From Nocardioides sp. (GTDB lineage Bacteria; Actinomycetota; Actinomycetes; Propionibacteriales; Nocardioidaceae): DNA of 51,462 nucleotides. The stretch lies in NCBI RefSeq assembly GCF_030655615.1, contig NZ_JAURVJ010000114.1:1-51462 (forward strand), read 5' to 3'. The notes beneath the pieces were generated by a model, which was not told the origin of the DNA, ran no database searches, and saw only the letters and a program-made list of their open reading frames with translations. Of the stretch, positions 24,921 to 37,806 are shown one piece after another; the stretch's first letter is position 1, and each line of letters opens with the position of its first letter. Both the position numbers and the translations under genes were made by a program.

Positions 24921-26419
24921 CCGCCGCCCCCGCTCAGGGCCGCTCCCGCCGGTGGATCGCGGCCGGCCTGGCGCTGACCCTCGGCATCGGCCTCGCCGCC
25001 TGCAGCACCACCGACGACGACCTCGATCCCGCCGTCCCGTCCCAGGAGGTCCGGTCGATCAACCGCGCCGGGGTGGCTCCGGCGGGCGGCGACCAGGCTG
25101 GGTCCTTCGAGACGCCGGTCCCCCTCGACGAGCGGCCCGAGCCGACCCAGGGCCTCGTCGAGGTCGACGGCGACCCCGACACCCTCACCTCCACCGCCCG
25201 CACCTCCTTCGCCGACCGGGCCGACGACGTCACGGTCTCCCAGGAGTCCAACGGCGCCACCTTGGCGTTCGAGAGGCTGTGCGCAGGCGAGGTCGACGTC
25301 GTCGACTCGAGCCGCCCCATCACCGCCGACGACTACGCCGCGTGCCAGCGCAACGGGTTCGGTGTCGTCCGGCTCCGGGTGGCCGCCGACGGCGTCGTCC
25401 TCGCCGTCAGCAGCCGCACCGACGTCGGCGCCGACTGCCTCTCGGTCGACCAGCTCCGCACGGCGCTCGAGGCGGGCTCGACCGTCAGCACCTGGTCGCA
25501 GCTCGACCCCGCGCTCGACGACGTCGCGTTGCAGGTCGCCGGCCCGTCCGCCGGAACGCCCGTCGCCGACACCGTGGCCCGCACGGTGCTCTCCCTCCCC
25601 GAGACGTCCGGCTCCGACCTCCGCGACGGCTACACCGCCGCCGAGACGGAGGACCAGACCCTCGAGCTGGTGGCCGGCTCCGAGGACGACCAGGTCGACG
25701 AGCTCTACCTCGCGTCCCTCGAGGCCGAGCACGGCAAGCTGCAGGCCGACCTCAAGGCCGCCTGGGCCGCCTGGGCCGAGGCCGGGTCCGAGCTCGAGGC
25801 CGCCGTCCTCGAGCAGCGGCGAGGCGTCCGCGACGGCCACACCCCCGCCGCTCGCGCGGCCGAGGACGCCCGGGTCCGCACCGCCTCCGCCCGTCGCACC
25901 CGGGCGATCGAGCGCGTCGCCGCGGCCCGGACGGCGTTCCGCCCGGTCGACCGCACCTACCTCGACCTCGTCGACCGTCAGCGCCGGGCCGAGGAGCAGC
26001 GCGGGCGGGTCGGGCTGTTCAGCCAGGCCTATTACGCCGCCCACGCCGAGCTCCTGCGCCCGTTCGAGATCGACACCGACCCGGGCGAGGGGCGCGACTG
26101 CGTACTCCCCGACGTGCCGTCCGTCCTCGACGGCGACTACCCGCTCTCGCGCCAGCTCGAGCTCACCGTCACCACCCGGTCCTGGCAGCGTCCCGAGGTG
26201 CGCGCGTTCCTCACCGACTACCTCGAGCACAGCCAGGACCACGCCGCCCAGGCCGGCCTGGTGGCACTCCCCGACGCTGACGTGGCCCGTCAGCTCGCCT
26301 GGCTCGACGGGGACCCGCCGCGGTTCGTGGCCGAGGACGGCCGGGTCGAGGAGGTCCCGGAGGACGAGCCGGCGACGACCATGCCCACCACGCCGCCGGT
26401 GCAGGTCCCGGCCCGCTGA
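24917..26419 (+). CDS. PstS-fold lipoprotein with a coiled-coil insertion
   Basis: A 500-residue lipoprotein (lipobox LAAC, C29). Residues about 85-255 and 365-470 carry marks of the PstS/PBP-like phosphate-binding fold: SQESNGATLAFERLCAGEVD, VDSSRPITADDY, VLAVSSRTD, and after the insertion GLFSQAYYAAHAELLRPF and GDYPLSRQLELTVTT. Between them, roughly 262-360, lies an Ala/Arg/Glu-rich helical segment (EAEHGKLQADLKAAWAAWAE and onward) that splits the place where PstS proteins have the AIGYFxxAYY motif. No pstCAB genes are present, so phosphate import is unlikely; it may instead bind a ligand or span the wall for the glycan machinery. Last gene of the operon; it converges on the Nudix gene with three bases between stops. 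Confidence 0.78.
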   Translation: MTAAPAQGRSRRWIAAGLALTLGIGLAACSTTDDDLDPAVPSQEVRSINRAGVAPAGGDQAGSFETPVPLDERPEPTQGLVEVDGDPDTLTSTARTSFADRADDVTVSQESNGATLAFERLCAGEVDVVDSSRPITADDYAACQRNGFGVVRLRVAADGVVLAVSSRTDVGADCLSVDQLRTALEAGSTVSTWSQLDPALDDVALQVAGPSAGTPVADTVARTVLSLPETSGSDLRDGYTAAETEDQTLELVAGSEDDQVDELYLASLEAEHGKLQADLKAAWAAWAEAGSELEAAVLEQRRGVRDGHTPAARAAEDARVRTASARRTRAIERVAAARTAFRPVDRTYLDLVDRQRRAEEQRGRVGLFSQAYYAAHAELLRPFEIDTDPGEGRDCVLPDVPSVLDGDYPLSRQLELTVTTRSWQRPEVRAFLTDYLEHSQDHAAQAGLVALPDADVARQLAWLDGDPPRFVAEDGRVEEVPEDEPATTMPTTPPVQVPAR

Positions 26420-26422
26420 GCC

Positions 26423-27304
26423 CTAGCCGGCGGTGCGGAGGACGTCGAGCACCGTGGGCACGACCGGCACCGCGCCCGACTCGACGTCGGCGACCCGGAC
26501 CCACTCGACGGCGTCGGTGGTGCCGTCGACCTCGACCGTGAAGGTGGCGTCGGGCGCCATCGTGGCGTCGTACACGAGGCCGACCGTCTGGACCTCCTCG
26601 TCGCGCCCGTTGGGCGCGGTGCCCCGCACGGTCTCGGTGGTCGTGGCGACGAGGCCGCCGACCGTGCAGGTCGCGCCGGTCTCCTCGCTGACCTCGCGTG
26701 CGACGGCGCCGGCCGGGTCCTCGTCGAAGTCGACTCCCCCACCGGGAAGCGACCACAGGCCGGTGTGGAAGCCACGCGGGGAGGTGCGGGTCAGCAGCAC
26801 GGCGTCGTCCGGGTCGCTGCGCCGGACGAGGGCGTAGGCCGCGACCCGCTGCCAGCGGTAGGGCCGGTAGGCGTCGAGCGCCTCCTTGACCATCGCCACG
26901 GTGGGGACGCTGCCGTCGCGCACCCCGCTGATCGGTCGCCAGGCCGCCTCGATGGTGGAACCGTCGACCTCCACGACCTGCGGCTCGGGCGCGTCGACCG
27001 GCACCCACCCGTCATAGACGATGCGCAGCGAGTGCGCGTCGACGCGGCGACCGCGGCGCCAGGTGTCGGGCAGGTGCAGCGAGAAGGTCCGGGCGGTGTC
27101 GCCGATGGTGACGTCGAGACCGGTCTCCTCGTGCACCTCGCGGACGACCGCGTCGCGCGGGTCCTCGCCGTGGTCGAGGCCACCGCCGGGCAGGGTCCAC
27201 AGCTCGCTGCGCGAGACGCGCGGCGCCAGGCGGCTGAGCAGGATCTGACCGTCGCGCACGATCACGGCGTAGGCCGCGACCCGCTGCACCCGGTTTCCTG
27301 ACAT
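26423..27304 (-). CDS. Tandem Nudix hydrolase
   Basis: A 293-residue protein made of two complete Nudix domains of about 145 residues. Each has a full Nudix box (G-x5-E-x7-REUxEExGU): GGGLDHGEDPRDAVVREVHE followed by ETGLD in the first, and GGGVDFDEDPAGAVAREVSE followed by ETGA in the second. Each domain is introduced by a similar QRVAAYAxV strand, showing internal duplication. Nudix enzymes hydrolyse nucleoside diphosphates linked to other groups; the substrate here is unknown. The ATG at 27304 is chosen; a TTG at 27322 would overlap the preceding gene. It lies 10 bases after the acyltransferase gene and is likely in its operon. Confidence 0.9.
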   Translation of the reverse strand: MSGNRVQRVAAYAVIVRDGQILLSRLAPRVSRSELWTLPGGGLDHGEDPRDAVVREVHEETGLDVTIGDTARTFSLHLPDTWRRGRRVDAHSLRIVYDGWVPVDAPEPQVVEVDGSTIEAAWRPISGVRDGSVPTVAMVKEALDAYRPYRWQRVAAYALVRRSDPDDAVLLTRTSPRGFHTGLWSLPGGGVDFDEDPAGAVAREVSEETGATCTVGGLVATTTETVRGTAPNGRDEEVQTVGLVYDATMAPDATFTVEVDGTTDAVEWVRVADVESGAVPVVPTVLDVLRTAG

Positions 27305-27314
27305 GCCCTCAACC

Positions 27315-28100
27315 CTATTCAACGGCGGGGGACCACGTGGGGGTGACGGCGGAACGGGGCATCCCGTCGAGGGCGTAGGAGGTCTGCCGGTCGAGCGCGT
27401 CGCCGCCCAGGTGGGCGGGGTGCCACGGCGCCCACTCCCCGGGCCGGGGCCGGTGCTCGGGCAGTCGCTGCAGCCCGTCGAGGGTCGCCTGGAGCGTCGT
27501 GCCCAGCCGGCGGGTCGTCCCGACCAGGTCGGCGTCCGGCGGCACCCGCCAGGGCGCGCCGACCACCACGTCGACGGTGCGGCCGCGCGCGACCTCGGGC
27601 CTCGGGAAGGGCGCGTCGAGGGACCGCTTCTGCCCCCACAGCCGCTGCCCTCCCCAGACGGTCACGGGCACGAGGGGAGCCCCGGTCTCGCGGGCCAGCG
27701 CGACCGCGCCGGGCATCATCGCGCGCACGGCGTACGCCGCCGAGATCCCGGCCTCGGGGAACACGCAGACGACCTCGCCCTCGCGCAGCAGGCTGCGGGC
27801 GCGCAGGTAGGCCGCCGCGGGCGCCTCGCGATCGACCGGCACGTGCCGCATCGTCTCCATGAGCCGGCCTGCGGGCGAGTCCCAGATGTCGGCGCGGCAC
27901 AGGAACCGGACCAGGCGGCCGGTGCCGAGCAGGGCCTGGCCGACGTAGAGGAAGTCGGGGAACGAGACGTGGTTGCACGCCAGCACGACCGGGCCGTCGG
28001 CTGGCAGGTGCTCGGCACCCTGGGACCGCACCCGGAGGTCGAGCCCACGCAGGGCGACCTTGCCGGCCGCGATCACGGCGCGGTAGGTCCGATCGGTCAC
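27315..28100 (-). CDS. 1-acyl-sn-glycerol-3-phosphate acyltransferase family protein
   Basis: A 261-residue PlsC-type acyltransferase. It has the catalytic HX4D motif (CNHVSFPDF, H44 and D49), the glycerophosphate-binding region LCRADIWDSP...HVPVDREAP, and FPEAGIS (114-120) in place of the usual FPEGT/S. Members acylate lysophosphatidate or related acceptors at the inner membrane face; no strong membrane helix is seen. The C-terminal 40 residues (PGEWAPWHPAHLGG) are typical of actinobacterial forms. GTG start 19 bases after the MenJ-like gene, on the same strand, so the two genes and the Nudix gene probably form one transcript. Confidence 0.88.
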   Translation of the reverse strand: MTDRTYRAVIAAGKVALRGLDLRVRSQGAEHLPADGPVVLACNHVSFPDFLYVGQALLGTGRLVRFLCRADIWDSPAGRLMETMRHVPVDREAPAAAYLRARSLLREGEVVCVFPEAGISAAYAVRAMMPGAVALARETGAPLVPVTVWGGQRLWGQKRSLDAPFPRPEVARGRTVDVVVGAPWRVPPDADLVGTTRRLGTTLQATLDGLQRLPEHRPRPGEWAPWHPAHLGGDALDRQTSYALDGMPRSAVTPTWSPAVE

Positions 28101-28119
28101 GTCGGTTGTTCGGAGACGT

Positions 28120-29358
28120 TCAGGCGAACGGCGGGCGGTGGTCGACCGCGAGCGACCGGCGACCGGCCCAGCGCCACACGCGGGCGGCGCGGTCGCGGTC
28201 CTCGTCGGTGACCAGGTTGCCCATCCAGCGCAGGGCCAGGGTCATCAGCCAGTCCGAGCGCATCCCGGCGGGACCGAGCGCCGGCAGCAGCCGCGGCACG
28301 GTCACCAGACCGGCGAGGCGGCGGGCGATCGAGAACGACTCGCCGTAGTGGTCGCGCAGCAGCGCCGGCCACGCCAGGTCGAGCTCGTCGCGCTCCTGCA
28401 TGACCTCGACCAGCAGGCGCCCGGTCTCGAGGCCGTAGTCGATGCCCTCCCCGTTGAGCGGGTTGACGCACCCGGCGGCGTCGCCGATCAGCGCCCAGTT
28501 GCGGCCGGCGACGTTGCTCACCGCGCCGCCCATCGGCAGCAGCGCCGACGTCTTGGCCCGGATCGGCCCCTCGAGCTCGAACTCCTCGCGGCGCTCCTCG
28601 GCATAGAAGTCCATGAGCGGCTTGATCGCGATCTCGGCCGGTCGCTTGGCGGTCGCGAGCGTGCCGACGCCGAGGTTCACCTCGCCGTTGCCGAGCGGGA
28701 AGATCCAGCCGTAGCCCGACAGGATCCCGCCGTCCTGGCCGCGCAGCTCGAGGTGGCTGCTGATCCACGGGTCGTCGGACTGGGCGCTCGCGACGTAGGA
28801 CCGCCCGGCGACGCCGTAGACCGTCTCGCGGTGCCACTCCCGGCCGAGGACCTTGCCGAGCGGCGACCGGACGCCGTCGGCGACCACGAGGCGCCGGCAG
28901 CCGATCTCGAACGTCTCGTCGCCCTGCTTGAAGACCACGGCGGTCACGCGCGCACCGTCGCGTCGTACGTCGACCGCGCGGGCAGCGTCGACAGCCGTCG
29001 CGCCGCTCTTGATCGCGGTGGTGCGCAGGTGGTCGTCGAGCTCGGTGCGGGGCACCGCACTCCCCCAGTCGGGCAGCGTGCCGCCCGGCCACGGCAGCAG
29101 CAGCGTCTGACCGAAGCCGTGGGCGCGCAACCCCTGGTTGACCGTGCGGGCCCGCAGCCAGTCCTCGAGCCCCAGCCGCGACAGCTCGTCGACCGCGCGC
29201 GGGGTCAGGCCGTCGCCACAGGTCTTGTCGCGGGGGAACACCGCCGCGTCCGCCAGCACCGTGTCGAGCCCGGCCCGTGCCGCCCACGCGGCCGCAGCCG
29301 ACCCCGCAGGACCCGCCCCCACGACCAGGACGTCGGTCTCCGTCGGCACGTTGCTCAC
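28120..29358 (-). CDS. Geranylgeranyl reductase family FAD-dependent oxidoreductase (MenJ-like)
   Basis: A 412-residue flavoprotein with the FAD-binding GAGPAGS loop (14-20), the family motif KTCGDGLTPRAVDELSRLGL, the second FAD motif GDAAGCVNPLNGEGIDYGLE, and FPLGNGEVNLGVG. These are the features of the geranylgeranyl reductase family. In mycobacteria the relative Rv0561c (MenJ) saturates one isoprene unit of menaquinone, and actinobacteria with partly hydrogenated menaquinones carry such genes, so a menaquinone-reducing role is likely but not proven; saturation of other polyprenyl chains is possible. GTG start with GAGGG just upstream. First of three probably co-transcribed genes. Confidence 0.88.
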   Translation of the reverse strand: MSNVPTETDVLVVGAGPAGSAAAAWAARAGLDTVLADAAVFPRDKTCGDGLTPRAVDELSRLGLEDWLRARTVNQGLRAHGFGQTLLLPWPGGTLPDWGSAVPRTELDDHLRTTAIKSGATAVDAARAVDVRRDGARVTAVVFKQGDETFEIGCRRLVVADGVRSPLGKVLGREWHRETVYGVAGRSYVASAQSDDPWISSHLELRGQDGGILSGYGWIFPLGNGEVNLGVGTLATAKRPAEIAIKPLMDFYAEERREEFELEGPIRAKTSALLPMGGAVSNVAGRNWALIGDAAGCVNPLNGEGIDYGLETGRLLVEVMQERDELDLAWPALLRDHYGESFSIARRLAGLVTVPRLLPALGPAGMRSDWLMTLALRWMGNLVTDEDRDRAARVWRWAGRRSLAVDHRPPFA

Positions 29359-29432
29359 CCCTCGATTGTCTCAGGCCCCGCCTCACCCTCCTGAATTGCC
29401 GCGTGGGTGGCGGGTGCGGGTGGGGCTGGGGG

Positions 29433-29951
29433 TCAGCCGGCGCGGTGGAAGGGGCGGTGGCCGATGAGGTGGACGCCGGCCTTGGCGCAGCCCGTCGTGC
29501 GGTGCGGGACGAACTGGGACACCGTCGAGTCGGGGACGTAGACGCGGAACCCGTCGACGGCGGTGGGGCGGCAGGCGCGGCGCGGGTAGTTGCCGGCGAC
29601 GACCTCGTCGACGCGGCTGGCGACGCTGTCACCGGGGTCGAGGACGACGGTACGGACCCGGCCGCCGTCGCGCTCCGCGCTGGCGCCGACCTGCGTGCCG
29701 TTGCCGTGCCCGACGTAGGACAGGCCGCCGTAGCCGCGTACGAAGCACGTCCGGTCCGACGTCACGGTCAGCCGGATCACGCCGTAGCGGTGGCCGGCCC
29801 CGGCGTCGGTGGCGCGGTAGGACGCCGTGAGGTCGCGGTTGGCGCACTCGGGCGGCTGCGCGTGGGCGACGCCCGCGGTGCCCACGACGGCGCCGCTGGC
29901 CGCCAGCGCGAGTGCGGCGGTGGTCGTGGCGATCTTGGCCTTGAGGTTCAT
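29433..29951 (-). CDS. Secreted DUF4232-type protein
   Basis: A 172-residue exported protein. The signal peptide MNLKAKIATTTAALALAASG...GVAHA is followed by a compact beta-sandwich domain of about 135 residues with four cysteines that can pair (PPECANRDL, TCFVRGYGGLSYVG, RACRPT, TTGCAK). The pattern of NRDLTASY, GVIRLTVTS, CFVRGYGGLSY and VVLDPGDSVAS matches the DUF4232 family of actinobacterial secreted and lipoprotein domains, which has no known function. ATG start with GGAGG nine bases upstream. It stands apart from the rpoC terminator by about 100 bases and precedes the MenJ-like gene. Confidence 0.82.
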   Translation of the reverse strand: MNLKAKIATTTAALALAASGAVVGTAGVAHAQPPECANRDLTASYRATDAGAGHRYGVIRLTVTSDRTCFVRGYGGLSYVGHGNGTQVGASAERDGGRVRTVVLDPGDSVASRVDEVVAGNYPRRACRPTAVDGFRVYVPDSTVSQFVPHRTTGCAKAGVHLIGHRPFHRAG

Positions 29952-30045
29952 GGTGGTGGTCCTCCCTGTCGGCTCCCGTGCGGAGCCGTCAGGGGTGGGA
30001 CCGGCAACCGCCCCTCGAAGTTGCCGCCCGCACCTGAGAAGACCC

Positions 30046-30090
30046 GAAAAAGCACGGTGACCCGTCGCGGCTGCGCGACGGGTCACCGTG
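30046..30090 (-). terminator. Strong intrinsic terminator of rpoBC
   Basis: A perfect 17-bp stem (arms CACGGTGACCCGTCGCG at 30053-30069 and its complement at 30074-30090) with a 4-base loop, starting 8 bases after the rpoC stop, is followed on the minus strand by CTTTTTC. It is a textbook Rho-independent terminator. Confidence 0.93.
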
Positions 30091-30097
30091 TGTGGTG

Positions 30098-33970
<3,873 letters not shown>

Positions 33971-34058
33971 GATGGCTGCAACCCTTCGTAGTTCTTGAAG
34001 TAAGGAAGTTGGTGGGGGGCGGAGGCCGGCGGGTGGTCAGGGACCACCCGCCGGCGAC

Positions 34059-37000
34059 TCACACCTCTTCGACCGAGCTGGGCTCGCGGCGGGACAGGTC
34101 GATGCCGAGCTCCTCGGCGGCGCGGAAGACGTCCTCCTCCGCGTCACGGAGCTCGATCTGCGAGCCGTCCTGGCTGAGCACCTCGACGTTGAGACACAGC
34201 GACTGCATCTCCTTGACGAGCACCTTGAACGACTCGGGGATGCCCGAGTCGGGGATGTTCTCGCCCTTGACGATGGCCTCGTAGACCTTGACGCGACCGG
34301 GCACGTCGTCGGACTTGATCGTGAGCAGCTCCTGCAGGGCGTAGGCGGCGCCGTAGGCCTCCATCGCCCAGACCTCCATCTCGCCGAACCGCTGGCCACC
34401 GAACTGGGCCTTACCGCCCAGGGGCTGCTGCGTGATCATCGAGTAGGGGCCGGTCGAGCGTGCGTGGATCTTGTCGTCGACGAGGTGGTGGAGCTTGAGG
34501 ATGTACATGTAGCCCACGGATACCGGGTCGTTGAACGGCTCGCCGGAGCGGCCGTCGAACAGGTTGGCCTTGCCGGTGCCGTCGATCATCCGGACGCCGT
34601 CGCGGTTGGGGATCGTCGAGCCGAGCAGGCCCGTGATCTCGTCCTCGCGCGCACCGTCGAACACCGGGGTGGCGACCTTGGTGCCGGGCTTGGCCGTCGC
34701 GGCGTTGATGTCGATCAGGCGCTGCTTCCAGTCGGTCTTGCCCGGCTGGTCGCTCAGGTCGATGTCCCAGCCCTGCTTGGCGAGCCAGCCCATGTGGAGC
34801 TCGAGGATCTGGCCGATGTTCATCCGGCGCGGCACACCGAGCGGGTTGAGCACGACGTCGACGGGGGTGCCGTCCTCCATGAACGGCATGTCCTCGATGG
34901 GCAGGATCTTGGCGATGACGCCCTTGTTGCCGTGGCGACCGGCGAGCTTGTCACCGACGGAGATCTTGCGCTTCTGGGCCACGTAGACGCGGACCAGCTG
35001 GTTGACGCCGGGCGGCAGCTCGTCGCCGTCCTCGCGGTCGAAGACCCGGACGCCGATGACGGTGCCGGACTCGCCGTGGGGGACCTTCATCGACGTGTCG
35101 CGGACCTCGCGCGCCTTCTCGCCGAAGATCGCGCGGAGCAGCCGCTCCTCGGGGGTCAGCTCGGTCTCGCCCTTGGGCGTGACCTTGCCGACGAGGATGT
35201 CACCGGTGGTGACCTCGGCGCCGATGCGGATGATCCCGCGCTCGTCGAGGTCGGCCAGCATCTCCTCGGAGACGTTGGGGATGTCGCGGGTGATCTCCTC
35301 CGGCCCGAGCTTGGTGTCGCGGGCGTCGACCTCGTGCTCCTCGATGTGGATCGAGGTGAGGACGTCCTCCTGCACCAGGCGCTGGCTGAGGATGATCGCG
35401 TCCTCGTAGTTGTGGCCCTGCCACGGCATGAACGCGACCAGCAGGTTGGTGCCCAGCGCCATCTCGGCGTTGTCGGTGCACGGACCGTCGGCGATCGGCG
35501 AGCCGACCTCGACCCGGTCGCCCTCGGCGACCAGCGGGCGCTGGTTGATGCAGGTGCCCTGGTTGGACCGGCGGAACTTGGCCAGCTTGTAGGTCGTGTA
35601 GGTGCCGTCGTCGTTCATCGTCTCGACGAGGTCGGCGGACACCTCCTTGATGACACCGGCGTGGTCGGCGACGACCACGTCACCGGCGTCGACCGCGGCC
35701 CGGTACTCGATGCCCGTGCCGACGAACGGGCTGTCGCTGGTGATCAGCGGGACGGCCTGGCGCTGCATGTTGGCGCCCATGAGCGCACGGTTGGCGTCGT
35801 CGTGCTCGAGGAACGGGATGAGGGCGGTCGCGACCGACACCATCTGGCGCGGCGAGACGTCCATGTAGTTGACCTCGGCGGCCAGGATCTCGGAGACCTC
35901 GCCGTCGCGCTGGCGCACGAGAACGCGCTCCTCGACGAACTTGCCCTGGGCGTCGAGGACCTGGTTGGCCTGGGCGATGACCTGGCGGTCCTCGTCGTCG
36001 GCGGTCAGGTAGTCGATCTGGTCGGTGACCGAGCCGTTCTCGACCTTGCGGTAGGGCGTCTCGACGAACCCGAACGGGTTGATCCGCCCGTAGGAGGCGA
36101 GCGAGCCGATCAGGCCGATGTTGGGGCCCTCAGGGGTCTCGATCGGGCACATGCGGCCGTAGTGCGACGGGTGGACGTCGCGGACCTCCATGCCGGCGCG
36201 GTCACGGGACAGACCACCGGGGCCCAGCGCCGAGAGCCGACGCTTGTGCGTCAGGCCGGCGATGGGGTTGGTCTGGTCCATGAACTGCGAGAGCTGCGAG
36301 GTGCCGAAGAACTCCTTGAGCGCCGCGACGACGGGGCGGATGTTGATCAGCGACTGCGGCGTGATCGCCTCGACGTCCTGGGTCGTCATCCGCTCGCGCA
36401 CGACGCGCTCCATGCGGGCCAGACCGGTGCGGAGCTGGTTCTGGATGAGCTCGCCGACCGTGCGCATGCGGCGGTTGCCGAAGTGGTCGATGTCGTCGGG
36501 GCCGACCTCGATGGTGCCGCCCGGCGCCTCGGCGGTCTCGCGGCCGTCGTGCAGCGCGACGATGTACTTGATCGCGTTGACGACGTCGGAGATCGTCAGG
36601 GTCTGCTTGTCGAAGGCCTCGACCAGACCGAGCTTCTTGTTGATCTTGTAGCGACCGACCTTGGCCAGGTCGTAGCGCTTGGGGTTGAAGTAGTAGTTCT
36701 TCAGCAGCGTCAGCGCGGCCTCGCGGGTCGGCGGCTCGCCCGGGCGCAGCTTGCGGTAGATGTCGAGCAGCGCGTCGTCGGGACCCTGGGTGTGGTCCTT
36801 CTCCTCGGTGAGCTGGATCGACTCGAACTGACGCAGCTCCTCCATCACGGCCTCGTAGTCGTAGGCCTCGCCGGTGTCCTCGGCGACGGCCTGCAGCGCC
36901 TTGAGGAGCACGGTGATGTTCTGCTTGCGCTTGCGGTCGAGGCGGACGCCGACGAGGTCGCGCTTGTCGATCTCGAACTCGAGCCAGGCGCCGCGCGAGG

Positions 37001-37577
37001 GGATCAGGCGCGAGGTGTAGATGTCCTTGTCGGACGTCTTGTCGGCGGTGCGCTCGAAGTAGACGCCCGGGCTGCGGACCAGCTGGGAGACGACGACGCG
37101 CTCGGTGCCGTTGATGACGAAGGTGCCCTTGGGGGTCATCAGGGGGAAGTCGCCCATGAAGACGGTCTGGCCCTTGATCTCACCGGTGTCGTTGTTGGTG
37201 AACTCGGCCGAGACGTAGAGCGGGGCGGAGTAGGTGAAGTCCTTCTCCTTGCACTCGTCGACGGAGTACTTGGGGTCGTAGAAGACCGGGTTCTCGAACG
37301 AGAGCGACATCGTCTCGGAGAAGTCCTCGATCGGCGAGATCTCCTCGAAGATCTCGGTCAGACCCGACTTGCGGGACGTGTCCTCGCCGGCGGCGAGGCG
37401 CCGCTCGACGACGGCGTCCCAGTTGGCGTTGCCGACGAGCCAGTCGAAGGCGTCGGTCTGCAGGGAGAGAAGCTTCGGAACCTCGAGGGGCTCGTCGATC
37501 TTCGCGAACGAGATGCGGCGGGGGTTGCCGATGTTGCCGGGGGTGGTGCTGGAACCAGACGTGCTGCGCGCGGCCAA
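34059..37577 (-). CDS. rpoB: DNA-directed RNA polymerase beta subunit
   Basis: A 1172-residue catalytic subunit of RNA polymerase, complete, beginning LAARSTSG from a TTG start with GAAGGA seven bases upstream, as in other actinobacteria. The frame is open to 37769 but has no homology there. The rifampicin-binding cluster (about residues 425-450) reads [20 protein letters not shown] followed by [16 protein letters not shown]. The residues equivalent to E. coli D516, H526 and S531 are the sensitive forms, while N518 is Thr and S522 is Ala. [16 protein letters not shown] active-site lysine regions ([14 protein letters not shown]) and the C-terminal [20 protein letters not shown] are intact. Transcribed from its own promoter, see 37677-37705. 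Confidence 0.98.
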   Translation of the reverse strand: MAARSTSGSSTTPGNIGNPRRISFAKIDEPLEVPKLLSLQTDAFDWLVGNANWDAVVERRLAAGEDTSRKSGLTEIFEEISPIEDFSETMSLSFENPVFYDPKYSVDECKEKDFTYSAPLYVSAEFTNNDTGEIKGQTVFMGDFPLMTPKGTFVINGTERVVVSQLVRSPGVYFERTADKTSDKDIYTSRLIPSRGAWLEFEIDKRDLVGVRLDRKRKQNITVLLKALQAVAEDTGEAYDYEAVMEELRQFESIQLTEEKDHTQGPDDALLDIYRKLRPGEPPTREAALTLLKNYYFNPKRYDLAKVGRYKINKKLGLVEAFDKQTLTISDVVNAIKYIVALHDGRETAEAPGGTIEVGPDDIDHFGNRRMRTVGELIQNQLRTGLARMERVVRERMTTQDVEAITPQSLINIRPVVAALKEFFGTSQLSQFMDQTNPIAGLTHKRRLSALGPGGLSRDRAGMEVRDVHPSHYGRMCPIETPEGPNIGLIGSLASYGRINPFGFVETPYRKVENGSVTDQIDYLTADDEDRQVIAQANQVLDAQGKFVEERVLVRQRDGEVSEILAAEVNYMDVSPRQMVSVATALIPFLEHDDANRALMGANMQRQAVPLITSDSPFVGTGIEYRAAVDAGDVVVADHAGVIKEVSADLVETMNDDGTYTTYKLAKFRRSNQGTCINQRPLVAEGDRVEVGSPIADGPCTDNAEMALGTNLLVAFMPWQGHNYEDAIILSQRLVQEDVLTSIHIEEHEVDARDTKLGPEEITRDIPNVSEEMLADLDERGIIRIGAEVTTGDILVGKVTPKGETELTPEERLLRAIFGEKAREVRDTSMKVPHGESGTVIGVRVFDREDGDELPPGVNQLVRVYVAQKRKISVGDKLAGRHGNKGVIAKILPIEDMPFMEDGTPVDVVLNPLGVPRRMNIGQILELHMGWLAKQGWDIDLSDQPGKTDWKQRLIDINAATAKPGTKVATPVFDGAREDEITGLLGSTIPNRDGVRMIDGTGKANLFDGRSGEPFNDPVSVGYMYILKLHHLVDDKIHARSTGPYSMITQQPLGGKAQFGGQRFGEMEVWAMEAYGAAYALQELLTIKSDDVPGRVKVYEAIVKGENIPDSGIPESFKVLVKEMQSLCLNVEVLSQDGSQIELRDAEEDVFRAAEELGIDLSRREPSSVEEV

Positions 37578-37676
37578 GAGAGATCCTTCGACGTCAGTCG
37601 CGGTGAGGAGCGCCAGACCACCACAACATCGCCACCGGGCAGGCAGATGCGTATCTGAGGGCAGGCGCAATGCGCC

Positions 37677-37705
37677 ACGATACACGAATCTCGGGCGCGC
37701 TACAA
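37677..37705 (-). promoter_or_regulatory. Predicted rpoB promoter
   Basis: On the minus strand TTGTAG (37700-37705) and TATCGT (37677-37682) are separated by exactly 17 bases, about 100 bases before the rpoB TTG start. Both hexamers fit the housekeeping sigma consensus of actinobacteria. A second, weaker pair (TTGACC at 37764-37769, 17 bases, TCATCA at 37741-37746) lies just upstream. Confidence 0.6.
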
Positions 37706-37806
37706 CGTCAGCGTGCGCCGCAAAGACGAGCGTGGGTCGATGATGAACCCCGAGGGGCCCGTGGGTCAAGCGTGTCGGGCGTTTCCACAGGTACGACCAC
37801 CGGCGG

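Noticed and set aside
24917..26419. Phosphate ABC transporter locus (pst)
   Set aside because: Only a PstS-like fold is present, interrupted by a coiled coil; no PstC, PstA or PstB nearby.
34464..37658. 1064-codon plus-strand frame opposite rpoB
   Set aside because: Antisense shadow with D/V/L/G-rich composition.
37741..37769. Second rpoB promoter (TTGACC, 17 bases, TCATCA)
   Set aside because: The -10 hexamer is poor; kept only as a remark under the main promoter.
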